Assembly (NCBI GenBank): GCA_017934275.1
Contig: JAGBJT010000006.1
Span: forward strand, 1 to 54,184
Direction of reading: 5' to 3'
Source of the DNA: Cardiobacteriaceae bacterium
Lineage (GTDB): Bacteria > Pseudomonadota > Gammaproteobacteria > Cardiobacteriales > Cardiobacteriaceae
Length of the DNA: 54,184 bases
Shown: positions 20,721-30,419 of the stretch, piece by piece
Layout: each line of letters opens with the position of its first letter
Position numbering within the stretch: position 1 is the stretch's first letter
Program-made: the position numbers and the translations under genes
The notes under the pieces: generated by a model
Databases searched by the model: none
Told to the model about the DNA's origin: nothing
The model's input: only the letters and a program-made list of their open reading frames with translations

Positions 20721-21176
20721 ATGGACATTCGCAAAATTAAGCAACTAATCGAATTGCTCGAAAATTCTGATGTATCCGAAATTGAAATCACCGAAGGAGA
20801 AGAACGAGTTCGGATTAGCCGTAATCAAGCAGCTAGTCAACCGATTTATCAAGCTCCAATTCCAGCGGCTAATTTTCAAATTCCTGCGGCTGCTCCTCTT
20901 GCAACACAAACTGCAATATCTACGGAAAAAGCCGAACCGACTGGCAAGTTAATCCGTTCTCCGATGGTTGGCACTTTCTATTCCGCACCGTCTCCCGATG
21001 CTGAAAATTTCGTCAAAATTGGTCAGGAAATCAAAACTGGCGACACGGTTTGCATTATCGAAGCGATGAAAATGTTTAACCGTATCGAGGCGGAATTCGG
21101 CGGAAAAATTAAGGAAATTTTGGTTGAAAACGGTCAGCCAGTTGAATATGACGAGCCGCTTTTTGTTCTTGAATAA
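20721..21176 (+). CDS. accB: Biotin carboxyl carrier protein of acetyl-CoA carboxylase
   Basis: Carries the biotin prosthetic group in fatty-acid synthesis. The 151-residue protein has an N-terminal dimerisation segment, a Pro/Ala-rich linker at about 38-70, and a C-terminal biotinyl domain. The biotinylated Lys117 lies in EAMKM. The RSPMVGTFY strand and the protruding-thumb region are present. It starts 29 bp after aroQ and 12 bp before accC. Confidence 0.97.
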   Translation: MDIRKIKQLIELLENSDVSEIEITEGEERVRISRNQAASQPIYQAPIPAANFQIPAAAPLATQTAISTEKAEPTGKLIRSPMVGTFYSAPSPDAENFVKIGQEIKTGDTVCIIEAMKMFNRIEAEFGGKIKEILVENGQPVEYDEPLFVLE

Positions 21177-21187
21177 GAGGTAGGCTG

Positions 21188-22531
21188 ATGTTTTCCAAAG
21201 TTTTGATTGCCAATCGCGGTGAAATTGCACTGCGAATTTTGCGAGCTTGCCGTGAATTAGGAATTTCGACGGTAGCGGTGCATTCCAAAGCCGATAGTGA
21301 TTTGAAACATATCCGTTTAGCTGATGAGTCGGTGTGTATTGGACCTGCTTCTTCATCGGAAAGTTATTTGAATATGGCGACGATTATTGCCGCTGCCGAA
21401 GTTACCAATGCCGATGCAATTCACCCAGGCTACGGCTTTTTATCGGAAAACGCCGATTTTGCCGAAAGAGTTGAGGAATCTGGCTTTACCTTTATCGGAC
21501 CAAGGGCGGAAACTATCCGAATGATGGGCGATAAAGTTGAAGCAATTAAGGCGATGAAAGAGGCGGGAATTCCTTGCGTGCCAGGTTCTGGTGGCGCACT
21601 TTCTGATGATGCCGAAGAAATCCGTGCGATGGCGGAAAAAATCGGTTATCCCGTGATTATCAAGGCAGCTGGTGGCGGTGGCGGTCGCGGTATGCAGGTA
21701 GTTCGTAATCCGCAAGATGTTGTCGGTGCGGTAAAACTTACCAAAACGGAAGCCAAGCAAGCTTTCGGTAATAGCACGGTTTATATGGAAAAATTTCTGG
21801 AAGCTCCACGGCATATCGAAATTCAAGTTCTGGCGGATAAACACGGTAACGCTATTCACTTGGGCGAACGGGATTGTTCTTTGCAACGCCGTCATCAAAA
21901 GGTTTTGGAAGAAGCACCCGCTCCTGGAATTACACCAGAACAGCGAGAAAAAATCGGCAAAATCTGCACCGATGCTTGTAAGCGGATTGGCTATTTCGGT
22001 GCGGGAACTTTTGAGTTTTTGTATGAAAAAGGTGAGTTTTACTTCATCGAAATGAACACTCGGGTGCAGGTTGAACATCCAGTTACGGAGATGGTTACGG
22101 GTGTGGATATCGTCCGTGAGCAAATTCGTATTGCGGCTGGTCTTGAACTTTCTTATAAACAAGAAGATATAAAAATTCACAATCACGCGATTGAATGCCG
22201 CATCAACGCAGAAGACCCTCGCACCTTTATTCCATCTCCTGGCAAAGTTAAGGAATTTCACGCTCCAGGCGGACTTGGAGTGCGGGTGGAAAGTCATCTC
22301 TATTCTGGTTACAGCGTGCCGCCGTATTACGACTCGATGATTGGCAAAATCATCACTTGGGCGAATAACCGTGAAAATGCGATTAACCGTATGCAGGTTG
22401 CGCTTTCGGAAACGATTATTGAAGGGATTAAAACCAATATTCCGCTACATCAAGAACTTCTTGCTGATGAAAAAGTGCGTGCTGGCGGTATGGATATCCA
22501 TTATTTGGAACATAAATTGGGAATTAAATAA
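21188..22531 (+). CDS. accC: Biotin carboxylase subunit of acetyl-CoA carboxylase
   Basis: Carboxylates biotin on AccB with ATP and bicarbonate. The 447 residues match the family. Visible are the N-terminal [29 protein letters not shown], the ATP-grasp glycine loop [10 protein letters not shown] near residues 162-171, and [16 protein letters not shown] with metal and catalytic residues. A terminator follows at 22557-22584. Confidence 0.98.
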   Translation: MFSKVLIANRGEIALRILRACRELGISTVAVHSKADSDLKHIRLADESVCIGPASSSESYLNMATIIAAAEVTNADAIHPGYGFLSENADFAERVEESGFTFIGPRAETIRMMGDKVEAIKAMKEAGIPCVPGSGGALSDDAEEIRAMAEKIGYPVIIKAAGGGGGRGMQVVRNPQDVVGAVKLTKTEAKQAFGNSTVYMEKFLEAPRHIEIQVLADKHGNAIHLGERDCSLQRRHQKVLEEAPAPGITPEQREKIGKICTDACKRIGYFGAGTFEFLYEKGEFYFIEMNTRVQVEHPVTEMVTGVDIVREQIRIAAGLELSYKQEDIKIHNHAIECRINAEDPRTFIPSPGKVKEFHAPGGLGVRVESHLYSGYSVPPYYDSMIGKIITWANNRENAINRMQVALSETIIEGIKTNIPLHQELLADEKVRAGGMDIHYLEHKLGIK

Positions 22532-22556
22532 CAGATTTCTTTTTACAGTGCGATTG

Positions 22557-22584
22557 ACGGACTTTCACAGTCCGTTTTTTTTTT
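22557..22584 (+). terminator. accC terminator
   Basis: A perfect 7-bp stem (ACGGACT with AGTCCGT) followed by ten Ts, between the accC stop and the rsmA start. Confidence 0.88.
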
Positions 22585-22598
22585 ATCTGGCGAATGCG

Positions 22599-23384
22599 AT
22601 GAATAGAAATAACCAAACGGCAATTGCGGCAAATAAAAACCTCGGGCAGCATTTTTTAGTTGATGAGGCGGTGATTAGCCAAATTTTGGCGGCATTTGCG
22701 CCGAAAACGGGCGAAAAAATCCTTGAAATCGGACCAGGAATTGGTGCCCTGACATTTCCATTGTCAGAAAAATGCGATTTTTTAACTTTGATTGAATTAG
22801 ACAGCAGGGCGATTGAGTTTTTGTCGGAGCGTCTAAGTCCGAATGTCAAAATTATTGCAAGCGATGTTTTGAAGGTGAATTTTGCGGATATTGGTTCTGA
22901 TTTGCGTCTAATTGGAAATTTGCCCTACAACATTAGTTCGGCGATTTTGCTTCACTGTTTAACTTACCGCGCGGTGATTAAAGATTGTGTTTTTATGGTG
23001 CAAAAAGAGCTTGCTGAGCGGATTTGCGCTGACACTGGAAACCGTGATTACGGGCGGATTACGGTAAGTATCAGGCAATATTTTTCTGCGGACTATTTAT
23101 TTACCGTGCCGCCAGAGGCTTTTTCGCCGCCGCCGAAGGTTGATAGTGCGGTTATTTATTTGCATAAAAGAGAAAAATCGCTGTGGGATATTAAAAATCA
23201 GGAAAAATTTCAGGAAATTCTGCGTCTTGCTTTTTCGATGCGTAGAAAAATGTTGCGTAAATCATTGGGCGGCATAATTAAAGCCGAGGAATTGGAAGAA
23301 TTAGCGATTTTGCCGACTGCTCGTCCCGAAGAGCTTGATGGTGCTGATTTTGCCAAAATTGCGAATTATTTGGCAGAAAAATAA
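22599..23384 (+). CDS. rsmA: 16S rRNA dimethyladenosine transferase
   Basis: Dimethylates A1518 and A1519 of 16S rRNA (KsgA). I chose the start at 22599 (MNRNNQTAIAANKNLGQHFL), giving 261 residues; a longer open frame runs back into accC. Motifs are NLGQHFLVD, the SAM-binding EIGPGIGALT, NLPYNISSAIL and FSPPPKVDSAV. The start lies just past the accC terminator with no strong ribosome-binding site, so expression may depend on a promoter inside this short gap. Confidence 0.95.
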   Translation: MNRNNQTAIAANKNLGQHFLVDEAVISQILAAFAPKTGEKILEIGPGIGALTFPLSEKCDFLTLIELDSRAIEFLSERLSPNVKIIASDVLKVNFADIGSDLRLIGNLPYNISSAILLHCLTYRAVIKDCVFMVQKELAERICADTGNRDYGRITVSIRQYFSADYLFTVPPEAFSPPPKVDSAVIYLHKREKSLWDIKNQEKFQEILRLAFSMRRKMLRKSLGGIIKAEELEELAILPTARPEELDGADFAKIANYLAEK

Positions 23385-23390
23385 TATAAC

Positions 23391-25532
23391 CTATAAGTTA
23401 TGCAACAAGTGCTTTTTAACCCGTGTTTTTAAGCGTAAAGAGTTAAAAATAACCGAAAGACTAGAACAACTCATTGCAATTGCCGCAATTGATGGTGATA
23501 AATAACCGCAGGCTGCGAGTGGTATTGCTGTTAAGTTATAAATCAAGGAGAAAAACAGGTTTTGTTTTATCGTCTTGATGGTTAATTTTGAGATGATTAT
23601 AGCGTTACTAACTTGCCCGATATTCGCTTCTTTATTATAATTGAGTAGGATTACATCAGCGGCATCACAACTGCCACGACTACCGTTGATAAATGCAAAA
23701 CCAATATTACTTTCCGCAATTGCTGGTGCATCGTTTAATCCATCTCCGACAAAAGCGACGAATTTATATTTTTCTTTCATTTTTTTTATTAGATTCAGCT
23801 TATCTTGCGGTAGTGTTTCAGCGTAAAATTCTTTGATTTTTAATTCATTTGCAATAAACTCAACCGACTTTTTATTATCTCCGCTAATGATTAAACTGCT
23901 GATATTTAATTTATGCAATTCTTTGACAGCTTTTTTAGTACCATTTTTGATGCAGTCTTGCAAAATAATTATTGCTGCTGGTTTATGGTTAATGTTTATT
24001 CCGACAAGAGTTGCCTGTTTTTTATTCTTAAAATCAATTTCCGTCCAAGTTAAGTTACCGATTTTGATTTTTCCGTATTTTGCAATTTCGCATTCAAGAC
24101 CGCAACCTGGAATATTTTGTAAATTATTTATTTCAAAATCGATTAACGGTATATTTTTTTCTTTTTGATAGTCGCAAATTGTTTGAGCAAGAGGGTGATT
24201 TGAAGAGCTTTCAATTGCAGCGCAGAGTGCAATAATTTCTTCTTGACAGTATTGGGAGTTTAACAAAATAAAATCAATTATTTCTGGTTTTCCCTGCGTG
24301 AGAGTCCCCGTTTTATCAAAAGCGATAAGTTCCGTTTTACCGACTAGTTCTAGAATTTGTGCATTCTTAAAACGGATTCCCATTTTTACCGCAATTTGCA
24401 TTGCCACCACAATTGCCGAGGGAGTTGCAAGCCCCATCGCGCAAGGGCAACTAATAACTAATACCGCAACTGCATTATTTATCGCTTGCGAAAGATTATT
24501 GGTAATTAAATAGCTAAAAATTGCCGTAAGAGTAGAAAAAAATAGCACTGATGGTATAAAAATTGCCGCGATTTTATCGGCAATGCGGGCGATTTCTGCT
24601 TTGCCAGATTGCGCTTGGGATATTGCTTGAATGATGTCGGCAATAACGGTTTCTTTGCCAGTTTTTGTAACCTGATATTCCCCGCTACCAGAAATAACCG
24701 TCGCACCGCAATAAACGGGAGAATTCACGCATTTTTCCTGCGCGAGATATTCACCGTTGATGAAATCCTCTTGGCAGAAAATATTACCTTTAATCAATAT
24801 TCCGTCGGCGGCAATTCTTTCACCGTGTTTTGCTCGGACAATGTCGTTTATTTTGAGGTTTTGGATATTGCTTCTAATCCAAGAATTATTGCGTAAAACC
24901 TCGATTTCTTCTGTGTTTAATTTTTCAAGTTGCGAAAGACTATTTAAGGATTGATATTTTGTTTTTTCTTCAATATATTTACCGATGCTGACAAAGCATA
25001 AAATCATCACCGATGCTTCAAAATAAACTTCTGTTTTTCCGCTGAAAAATAATATAACCGAATAGATATAAATAATGGTTGTTCCGAGCACAATTAAAGT
25101 ATCCATATTGGCGGATTTATTGCATAGAGATTTCCAAGCTGATTTATAAAACGGTATGGCAAAAAATTGTGCAATAGTTGATAAAAAAAACTGTAATGGT
25201 AGAGAAAGCATTAACTGATGCCAAGAAAATAACATTGCAATCATTGCAGTTAAAAATGGCATCGTTATGAGTAAAAGAATGATGATTTTTACGGTTGATA
25301 GTGGATTATTTTTGACGGAATAGTCCTGTGAATATGCTTGAAAACCAGTTTTTTCGATAAGTTTAATTATTTCATCTGTGTTTAATTTTGTATTTTGAAA
25401 ATCAATTCGAACTTTATTGCTGATTAAATTGACTTCTGCTTGCTTGATATTGGGATTTTTATTGAGTACTTTTTCTATTCTTGTCGCGCAGGCTTGACAG
25501 CGCATTCCAGAAATATAAAGCTCAATAATCAT
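23391..25532 (-). CDS. Copper-type heavy-metal P1B ATPase
   Basis: Pumps metal, most likely Cu(I), across the inner membrane. The 713-residue protein has an N-terminal HMA domain with GMRCQAC (Cys12, Cys15), the metal-transport CPC at 362-364, the phosphorylated Asp406 in DKTGTLT, a SSNHPLA His-Pro motif, and VGDGLNDAPA. The last helices carry YN and MSCSS, the features tied to Cu(I) selectivity. The actuator motif, usually TGE followed by S or P, reads NGEY here. It could be a CopA-type exporter or a FixI/CtpA-type oxidase-assembly pump. The rsmA stop is 6 bp from its own stop (convergent). Confidence 0.88.
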   Translation of the reverse strand: MIIELYISGMRCQACATRIEKVLNKNPNIKQAEVNLISNKVRIDFQNTKLNTDEIIKLIEKTGFQAYSQDYSVKNNPLSTVKIIILLLITMPFLTAMIAMLFSWHQLMLSLPLQFFLSTIAQFFAIPFYKSAWKSLCNKSANMDTLIVLGTTIIYIYSVILFFSGKTEVYFEASVMILCFVSIGKYIEEKTKYQSLNSLSQLEKLNTEEIEVLRNNSWIRSNIQNLKINDIVRAKHGERIAADGILIKGNIFCQEDFINGEYLAQEKCVNSPVYCGATVISGSGEYQVTKTGKETVIADIIQAISQAQSGKAEIARIADKIAAIFIPSVLFFSTLTAIFSYLITNNLSQAINNAVAVLVISCPCAMGLATPSAIVVAMQIAVKMGIRFKNAQILELVGKTELIAFDKTGTLTQGKPEIIDFILLNSQYCQEEIIALCAAIESSSNHPLAQTICDYQKEKNIPLIDFEINNLQNIPGCGLECEIAKYGKIKIGNLTWTEIDFKNKKQATLVGININHKPAAIIILQDCIKNGTKKAVKELHKLNISSLIISGDNKKSVEFIANELKIKEFYAETLPQDKLNLIKKMKEKYKFVAFVGDGLNDAPAIAESNIGFAFINGSRGSCDAADVILLNYNKEANIGQVSNAIIISKLTIKTIKQNLFFSLIYNLTAIPLAACGYLSPSIAAIAMSCSSLSVIFNSLRLKTRVKKHLLHNL

Positions 25533-25550
25533 AGAAGTTCTGATAAATAA

Positions 25551-25585
25551 AAATAAATGCTAGATTATTTTTCTAGCATTTATTT
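25551..25585 (-). terminator. Terminator between Sel1 gene and P-type ATPase
   Basis: A perfect 13-bp stem (AAATAAATGCTAG with CTAGCATTTATTT) lies 10 bp beyond the Sel1 gene stop, so it probably ends that transcript before the ATPase gene. Confidence 0.75.
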
Positions 25586-25594
25586 GTTTAGTAA

Positions 25595-26317
25595 TTATTG
25601 CTTGTTATTTATTGTTTCTTGTAATATATCAGCATACTCACAAGCTTCTTGTAAGCCTAATGAACAAGATTGCTGATACATATTAAGAGCTTCATTTTTA
25701 TCTCTACTTTCACCGTATAAGCCTTCTTCTAAAACTTTAGCATAGGCAAAACAACCATTTGCTGAATTATTCTTGCAGCTTTTTCTGAATAGAGATGCCG
25801 CGCGTTCTGTTTGTTTTTCACCTTGCACTTTATTTACACCTGTTTCCCAAAAAACGCCGATTTTCCAACAACTATCGCCGTAGTTTTTATCGCAGGACAA
25901 GTTATAGAATTCTCTCGCTTGTGAAATATTTTTGACAATTCCTTCAACATTACCCTCTTCATACCAAGTTCCCAATGTAAAGCAAGATTCCAATGAAGAT
26001 TGATTGCAGCCGATTTGATGATATTTTTTTGCTTTTGGAATGTCTTGTGCGCCTAATTTGGCATCGAAGAATAATTCTGCGAGGTTTGTGCAAGATTTTC
26101 CGTGATTATTTGTTTCACAGTTTTCTTGTAAATAAGTTGCAGCCTGTGTGAAATCATTATTTTTGATAAGTTCTTCGGCGGTGGTGAAGCATTTATCAGT
26201 GTCGCTGCAATCAATAGTGGCGGTTGGTTTATCTTCAGCTTTGGTTGGTTTTTTATTATCTTCTGCGTAAATTATATTAGTCATTACAAGTAATAAAATA
26301 AGTGTATATTTTTTCAT
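25595..26317 (-). CDS. Secreted cysteine-rich Sel1-repeat protein
   Basis: A 240-residue protein with a signal peptide (cleavage near IIYA-ED). About five Sel1-like repeats follow. Each repeat carries a spaced Cys pair, as in CNQSSLESC, CDKNYGDSC, CKNNSANGC and CSLGLQEAC. This is the pattern of Helicobacter Hcp-type disulfide-stapled solenoids. A periplasmic location is inferred. Its neighbour dsbD supplies reducing power to periplasmic disulfides, which fits a Cys-rich client or partner. The molecular function is not known. Confidence 0.85.
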   Translation of the reverse strand: MKKYTLILLLVMTNIIYAEDNKKPTKAEDKPTATIDCSDTDKCFTTAEELIKNNDFTQAATYLQENCETNNHGKSCTNLAELFFDAKLGAQDIPKAKKYHQIGCNQSSLESCFTLGTWYEEGNVEGIVKNISQAREFYNLSCDKNYGDSCWKIGVFWETGVNKVQGEKQTERAASLFRKSCKNNSANGCFAYAKVLEEGLYGESRDKNEALNMYQQSCSLGLQEACEYADILQETINNKQ

Positions 26318-26359
26318 ATTGAAGTTCTCCGTATTGGTTTAGAAAATAAAAATAAATAA

Positions 26360-28135
26360 CTACATTTTTTCCTTAATATTGCGAATGTTATTGCGCAAAT
26401 CTTCAGGGGGTAATTCACCGATGATTTTCTCATCGGCAGAGATTAAATCAGCATTGGGATGGTAAAAAATTAAGGCTGGGGGACCAGATAAGTTTAGCGT
26501 TTGCATTAAATTTCTCTCCTCTTCACCGTAATTATTTAGGTTAATTTTGATGCGGTTAAATGATAAAAGTTCAGGAATGGAAGATAAATGCTTTTCCATT
26601 CTTTTGCAAGATAAGCACCAGTCAGCATAAATATCAACAATTGTTGGTTTATCGCTTTGTTTTATTATACTTTCAAGTTTATTGATAGAGACGGTTTTGA
26701 ACTGAATTTGATTTTGATTGCTTTGAAAATTTTCTGCGCTAGATTGTAAAAAATGTTGGCTGGAAAATATTTCCATTGCAAAAATAATTGCTGCAATAAA
26801 TGATATTCCCGCTAAATAACGCATTACATAATTAAAACTAATTGAATGCTGACCGCGACTTTGAGTATCAAAAAATACCGCAACAGCTAGAAAATATGCT
26901 GTCCAAATTAAATAAGAGAATTCAGGTTTAATTGCACGGCTGAATAAGTAACAAGTTAGCGCAAGCATTAGCCAAGCATAAATTCTTTTGATGATGAGCG
27001 ACCACATTCCCGTTTTAGGCATAAATTTTCTTAAAAATCCTGCAAATAAGAGGAGCGGCAATCCCGTTGCAAAACCGAAAATGAATAGGGCGAAAGCAGC
27101 TTTTAGTATCGAAGTTTGGGTGCTATAAATGAGTAAAGCGGTTAAAACGGGGGTTGAACAAGGGCTGACAACCAGAACGGAAATAAAGCCGAGAACTGCG
27201 GCAGCGATGAATTGTCCTGATTGTTGCTTTCTGGCAATGCGGTCAATGTAATTTTGCCAAACAAGCGGTGTTTGCAGAGTAAAGAAGTCAAATAAAGCCA
27301 GAGATAAAACCGCAAAAAATAAAGCAATTGGAATAATAAAAATTGGTTTTTGCAATGCCGCTTGCAGATTAAATTGGTTAAATGAACCGAAAATTGCCCC
27401 CAGCAAGGCGGTTGCAGTTGCCATTGCGGTGATATAAGTTAAAGTTAATAAATAAGGCTTAAATCCAGCTTGATTTTTACCGATGACCAGAGAACTGACA
27501 ATTGGAATTAAAGGGTAAATGCAGGCGGTAAAAGATAAACCAATTCCGAGTAAGAAAATAAACGGTAAAGTTGTCCAAAAATTATCATCTAATTTATTAG
27601 CGATAAAGCTACGGTCTGTTTTTTTTGCTGTAACAGTAGTATTTTTTATTTCTGACGGTGCAGGTTTTATATCATTAAGAGTGGGGAATTTCCATTGCTC
27701 TGGTGGAAAACAAATTTCACCGTCTTTGCAGCCTTGTGCATTCAATAATATTTCTGGCAATTGTTGTTGATGAGTGAAGCTTATTTCTGCTTTTTGTTCG
27801 TCAAATACGGCAATTTTTCCGAACAATTCATCTTCTTTGATGCGGCTATTGCTGAAATTGATTGGAATATCGGTAAGTTCGGGATTAGCAAGCGAGATTT
27901 TGTCTTTGTAAAGATAAAAACCTTCGGGGAAGGAAATTGTGATTTTGCTAGTAATTGCGCCGTTTTCGTTTTGAAATTGCTCTAATTCGGGAATAAAAAC
28001 ATCTTTGAAATTGATGTTTTGCGAATTTTTTACTCCGAAAGCGGAACTAAAACTTTGATTGTCCGCAAAACTGCCGTAACAACAGAATAAAAATACCATT
28101 ATTACGGCAGCATAGAGGCGAAAAATACGAAACAT
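26360..28135 (-). CDS. dsbD: Thiol:disulfide interchange protein DsbD
   Basis: Transfers electrons from cytoplasmic thioredoxin to periplasmic disulfide isomerases and cytochrome c maturation. The 591-residue protein has a signal peptide and an N-terminal nDsbD domain with the Cys pair in CKDGEICFPP near residue 140. A membrane domain of about eight helices follows, with one Cys in SFTACIYPLIP and another in VSPCSTPVLTAL. The C-terminal thioredoxin fold carries the active site DWCLSCKRME. The three-domain layout is complete. Confidence 0.95.
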   Translation of the reverse strand: MFRIFRLYAAVIMVFLFCCYGSFADNQSFSSAFGVKNSQNINFKDVFIPELEQFQNENGAITSKITISFPEGFYLYKDKISLANPELTDIPINFSNSRIKEDELFGKIAVFDEQKAEISFTHQQQLPEILLNAQGCKDGEICFPPEQWKFPTLNDIKPAPSEIKNTTVTAKKTDRSFIANKLDDNFWTTLPFIFLLGIGLSFTACIYPLIPIVSSLVIGKNQAGFKPYLLTLTYITAMATATALLGAIFGSFNQFNLQAALQKPIFIIPIALFFAVLSLALFDFFTLQTPLVWQNYIDRIARKQQSGQFIAAAVLGFISVLVVSPCSTPVLTALLIYSTQTSILKAAFALFIFGFATGLPLLLFAGFLRKFMPKTGMWSLIIKRIYAWLMLALTCYLFSRAIKPEFSYLIWTAYFLAVAVFFDTQSRGQHSISFNYVMRYLAGISFIAAIIFAMEIFSSQHFLQSSAENFQSNQNQIQFKTVSINKLESIIKQSDKPTIVDIYADWCLSCKRMEKHLSSIPELLSFNRIKINLNNYGEEERNLMQTLNLSGPPALIFYHPNADLISADEKIIGELPPEDLRNNIRNIKEKM

Positions 28136-28175
28136 TTTTCTATTTTATTTTGATAGAAGAGTGTGGTTTTTTATC

Positions 28176-28652
28176 TTAAAGAGTCATAGTCGGCAGACCA
28201 GTTGCTAACATTTTGCCGATTTTGCTTTCAATTAGTTCTCTGAATTGTTCAACGCCTTTTCCGACAAGTTGAATTCCGATGCCTGGCACGCGTTTCATTA
28301 TTGGTTTTTTCGGATTTTGCCAAACCACGCGTCCTGCGAATGAATATTGCCGTTCTTCATCTGGCAATTTAACCATTACGAAAACTTCGCTTTCTTTACC
28401 GCCTGACGGATAAAGCGGAAATTCATCGCTAGTTGGATAAAACAAACCGCATCCTGACACGAACGGCATATAAGCTTGATACAAGGCTCGATTGTCTTCG
28501 AATGCCATACGGATAACGCCTTTTCTTGCGGCGGTTGCGGTTTTTCTTGTAATTTCAGGAGATTTTGCTGCCGCAGCGGGAGCGGGTTTTGCAGCTGGTT
28601 CGGAAGTGGCAGTGGTTTTGTTTTCGTTATCAAGTTCGAATTGAGGGCTCAT
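28176..28652 (-). CDS. pilZ: Type IV pilus PilZ protein
   Basis: A 158-residue protein whose core (about 45-150) matches Pseudomonas-type PilZ: KGVIRMAFEDNRALYQAYMP, GCGLFYPTSDEFPL, and FAGRVVWQNPK with PGIGIQLVG. This pilus-biogenesis subgroup is known to lack the c-di-GMP-binding RxxxR motif, and I do not see one. The N-terminal 45 residues are an Ala/Pro/Lys-rich extension not usual for the family. It overlaps holB by 4 bp; tmk-holB-pilZ is a known order. The host therefore probably makes type IV pili. Confidence 0.88.
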   Translation of the reverse strand: MSPQFELDNENKTTATSEPAAKPAPAAAAKSPEITRKTATAARKGVIRMAFEDNRALYQAYMPFVSGCGLFYPTSDEFPLYPSGGKESEVFVMVKLPDEERQYSFAGRVVWQNPKKPIMKRVPGIGIQLVGKGVEQFRELIESKIGKMLATGLPTMTL

Positions 28653-29668
28653 AGTGAGTAATTCCTTTGTTCTATGTATTGCAAAAACAGGCTGTTGATA
28701 TTAACAGCAACGCCGAGCTGCTGCTGATTAGGTCTTAACAATCTGTTAAGAGCGGCGTTGAGTGAGTGCAGACGATTGATATCGATATCATTTTTGCTAA
28801 TTGCACTTGGCGGCTGATTTTGCCAAGTATGAGGTAGTTTGTCCAATTGCAGATATTCAATTAAAACCCGCAGATTAAGTAGCACCACGGGAAGTTTGTC
28901 TTTATCTGGAATACGGTTGAGTTCTTGCAAAAACGCGCGGTTTTGTTTGGGATTTTTGCAATATGCGGCAAGTTGTCCGAAGAGCGCGAGTGGATTTTCC
29001 TTTCCTTGCCAGAATTCGGCGGCAAATGGATTGTGCTGATATAGCGGAAGAATTGCTGCAATTTGTTCTTCTTGCCAATTTTTGTCGCGTAAATATTGGG
29101 CGGCATCTTGCGGCGAGGGAGGATTTATGCTCAAACAAGTTGAACGGCTCAAAATTGTTGGTTTTACCGAGCGTTTTGCGGGTGCGGAGAGGATAAAAAA
29201 ATTGTGTTCCGACGGTTCTTCGAGGGTTTTTAGTAGCGCGTTTAGTGACGATTCGTTGTAACGGTCGATATTTCCGAGAAAAACAAATCTTTTATCCGCA
29301 ATGCTCGGTGTTTGGCTGATATTTGCGAGCAGTTCGCGGACTTCTTCGATTTTGAGAGCATCGGTAAAAAAGAACAAATCTGGGTGATTTTCGATTTTGA
29401 GGAGGCGGCAGTTTTGGCAATTTCCGCAACCGTTCTGATTTTTGCAGATGGCGTTTTGAATAATCTGACTGGCGGCGGCGATTGCGTTTTCGCGCTGAAT
29501 ATCGAGAAGTAGCAAGCAACTTTTAGGATTTGTCGCGCTTGCTTTGATGTTTTCTTTATCCCGTTCTAGCCAGAAAAATTTTTGTGCGTTTTGTAAAGCC
29601 TGCTGCCAAGCGGATATTTCTTCCGTTGCGGGAGTTTTTTCTTTTACGGTTTTTTTTGCAACTGCCAT
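28649..29668 (-). CDS. holB: DNA polymerase III delta-prime subunit
   Basis: A clamp-loader subunit. The 339-residue protein has the four-cysteine zinc module C-x8-CxxCxxC (CGNCQNC near residues 80-86), the HPDLFFF strand, the IDRYNESSLNALLKTLEEP sensor region, and LSRSTCLSI in place of the usual SRC motif. A functional Walker A is absent, as expected for delta-prime. It overlaps pilZ and lies 11 bp from tmk. Confidence 0.93.
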   Translation of the reverse strand: MAVAKKTVKEKTPATEEISAWQQALQNAQKFFWLERDKENIKASATNPKSCLLLLDIQRENAIAAASQIIQNAICKNQNGCGNCQNCRLLKIENHPDLFFFTDALKIEEVRELLANISQTPSIADKRFVFLGNIDRYNESSLNALLKTLEEPSEHNFFILSAPAKRSVKPTILSRSTCLSINPPSPQDAAQYLRDKNWQEEQIAAILPLYQHNPFAAEFWQGKENPLALFGQLAAYCKNPKQNRAFLQELNRIPDKDKLPVVLLNLRVLIEYLQLDKLPHTWQNQPPSAISKNDIDINRLHSLNAALNRLLRPNQQQLGVAVNINSLFLQYIEQRNYSL

Positions 29669-29679
29669 ATTTTTTCTCT

Positions 29680-30303
29680 TTACTTATTGATTAGCTCATC
29701 GAGATACGGTTTGATTTTGGCGAAAACTTCGGGCGGTGTGCCATCAGCTGCGATGATTTTGCACCAGGAATTTTTTTCGGCGCGCTGTTCATAACCGCGA
29801 ATTACGGCATCGAAAAATTCCTGATTTTCATCTTCGATACGGTCGGGATTGTTGCCGCGCAGTTTGCGACGAGTTGTGGCGGTGTTGAGGTCGGGGGAAA
29901 GGATTATCGATAAATCGGGTTCGCGGTAGATGTTGGGAAATAGTGCTTCGAGCGATTGCAGAATTTTTTCCTCGATACCGCGAGCCGTGCCCTGATAAGC
30001 GTAAGTTGCGTCGTTGTAACGGTCAGAAATTATCCACTGCCCGTTATTTATTGCAGGAAGAATGAGACTTTGTAAATGCTGAAACCTTGCGGCAAAGAGG
30101 AGAAATAGTTCGCTTTCACGGCAAATTGCGAGTTTTTTGTCAAGAAAAATTTCGCGGATTTTTTCGCCGAGTTCGCTACCGCCTGGTTCGCGGCTGGTTT
30201 GGAAGCGAATGTTTTTATCCCGTAAATATTCCGCGATGAGAAGAATTTGCGTGTTTTTACCCGCTCCGTCGATACCGTCGATTGCGATGAATTTTCCTTG
30301 CAT
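29680..30303 (-). CDS. tmk: Thymidylate kinase
   Basis: Phosphorylates dTMP to dTDP. I chose the start at 30303 (MQGKFIAIDG), which has AAGGAGC upstream, giving 207 residues. The P-loop reads GIDGAGKNTQ: the residue after the Walker lysine is Asn where most family members have Ser or Thr. The DRYNDATYAYQG signature and the P-D-L substrate region are normal. It is divergent from grpE. Confidence 0.95.
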   Translation of the reverse strand: MQGKFIAIDGIDGAGKNTQILLIAEYLRDKNIRFQTSREPGGSELGEKIREIFLDKKLAICRESELFLLFAARFQHLQSLILPAINNGQWIISDRYNDATYAYQGTARGIEEKILQSLEALFPNIYREPDLSIILSPDLNTATTRRKLRGNNPDRIEDENQEFFDAVIRGYEQRAEKNSWCKIIAADGTPPEVFAKIKPYLDELINK

Positions 30304-30353
30304 TTCTGTGCTCCTTGTAGCTTGATTGTTTGATTTAAGCGTCATTTTGCCTG

Positions 30354-30381
30354 CTTGAAAAACTAACGCCTCGCTCCAGAT
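30354..30381 (+). promoter_or_regulatory. Sigma-32-type promoter of grpE
   Basis: CTTGAAA at 30354-30360, a 13-bp spacer, and CTCCAGAT at 30374-30381 match the heat-shock sigma-32 consensus (CTTGAAA and CCCCATNT). It lies 39 bp before the grpE start. The paired promoter before dnaK supports the call. Confidence 0.65.
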
Positions 30382-30419
30382 AAGGCGGGCTTTTTAATTT
30401 TTATGACAGGAAAAAATCA

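Noticed and set aside
21440-22297. 285-codon open frame antisense to accC
   Set aside because: It is a shadow of the accC coding frame, with His/Phe-rich composition typical of an antisense frame and no recognisable domain.
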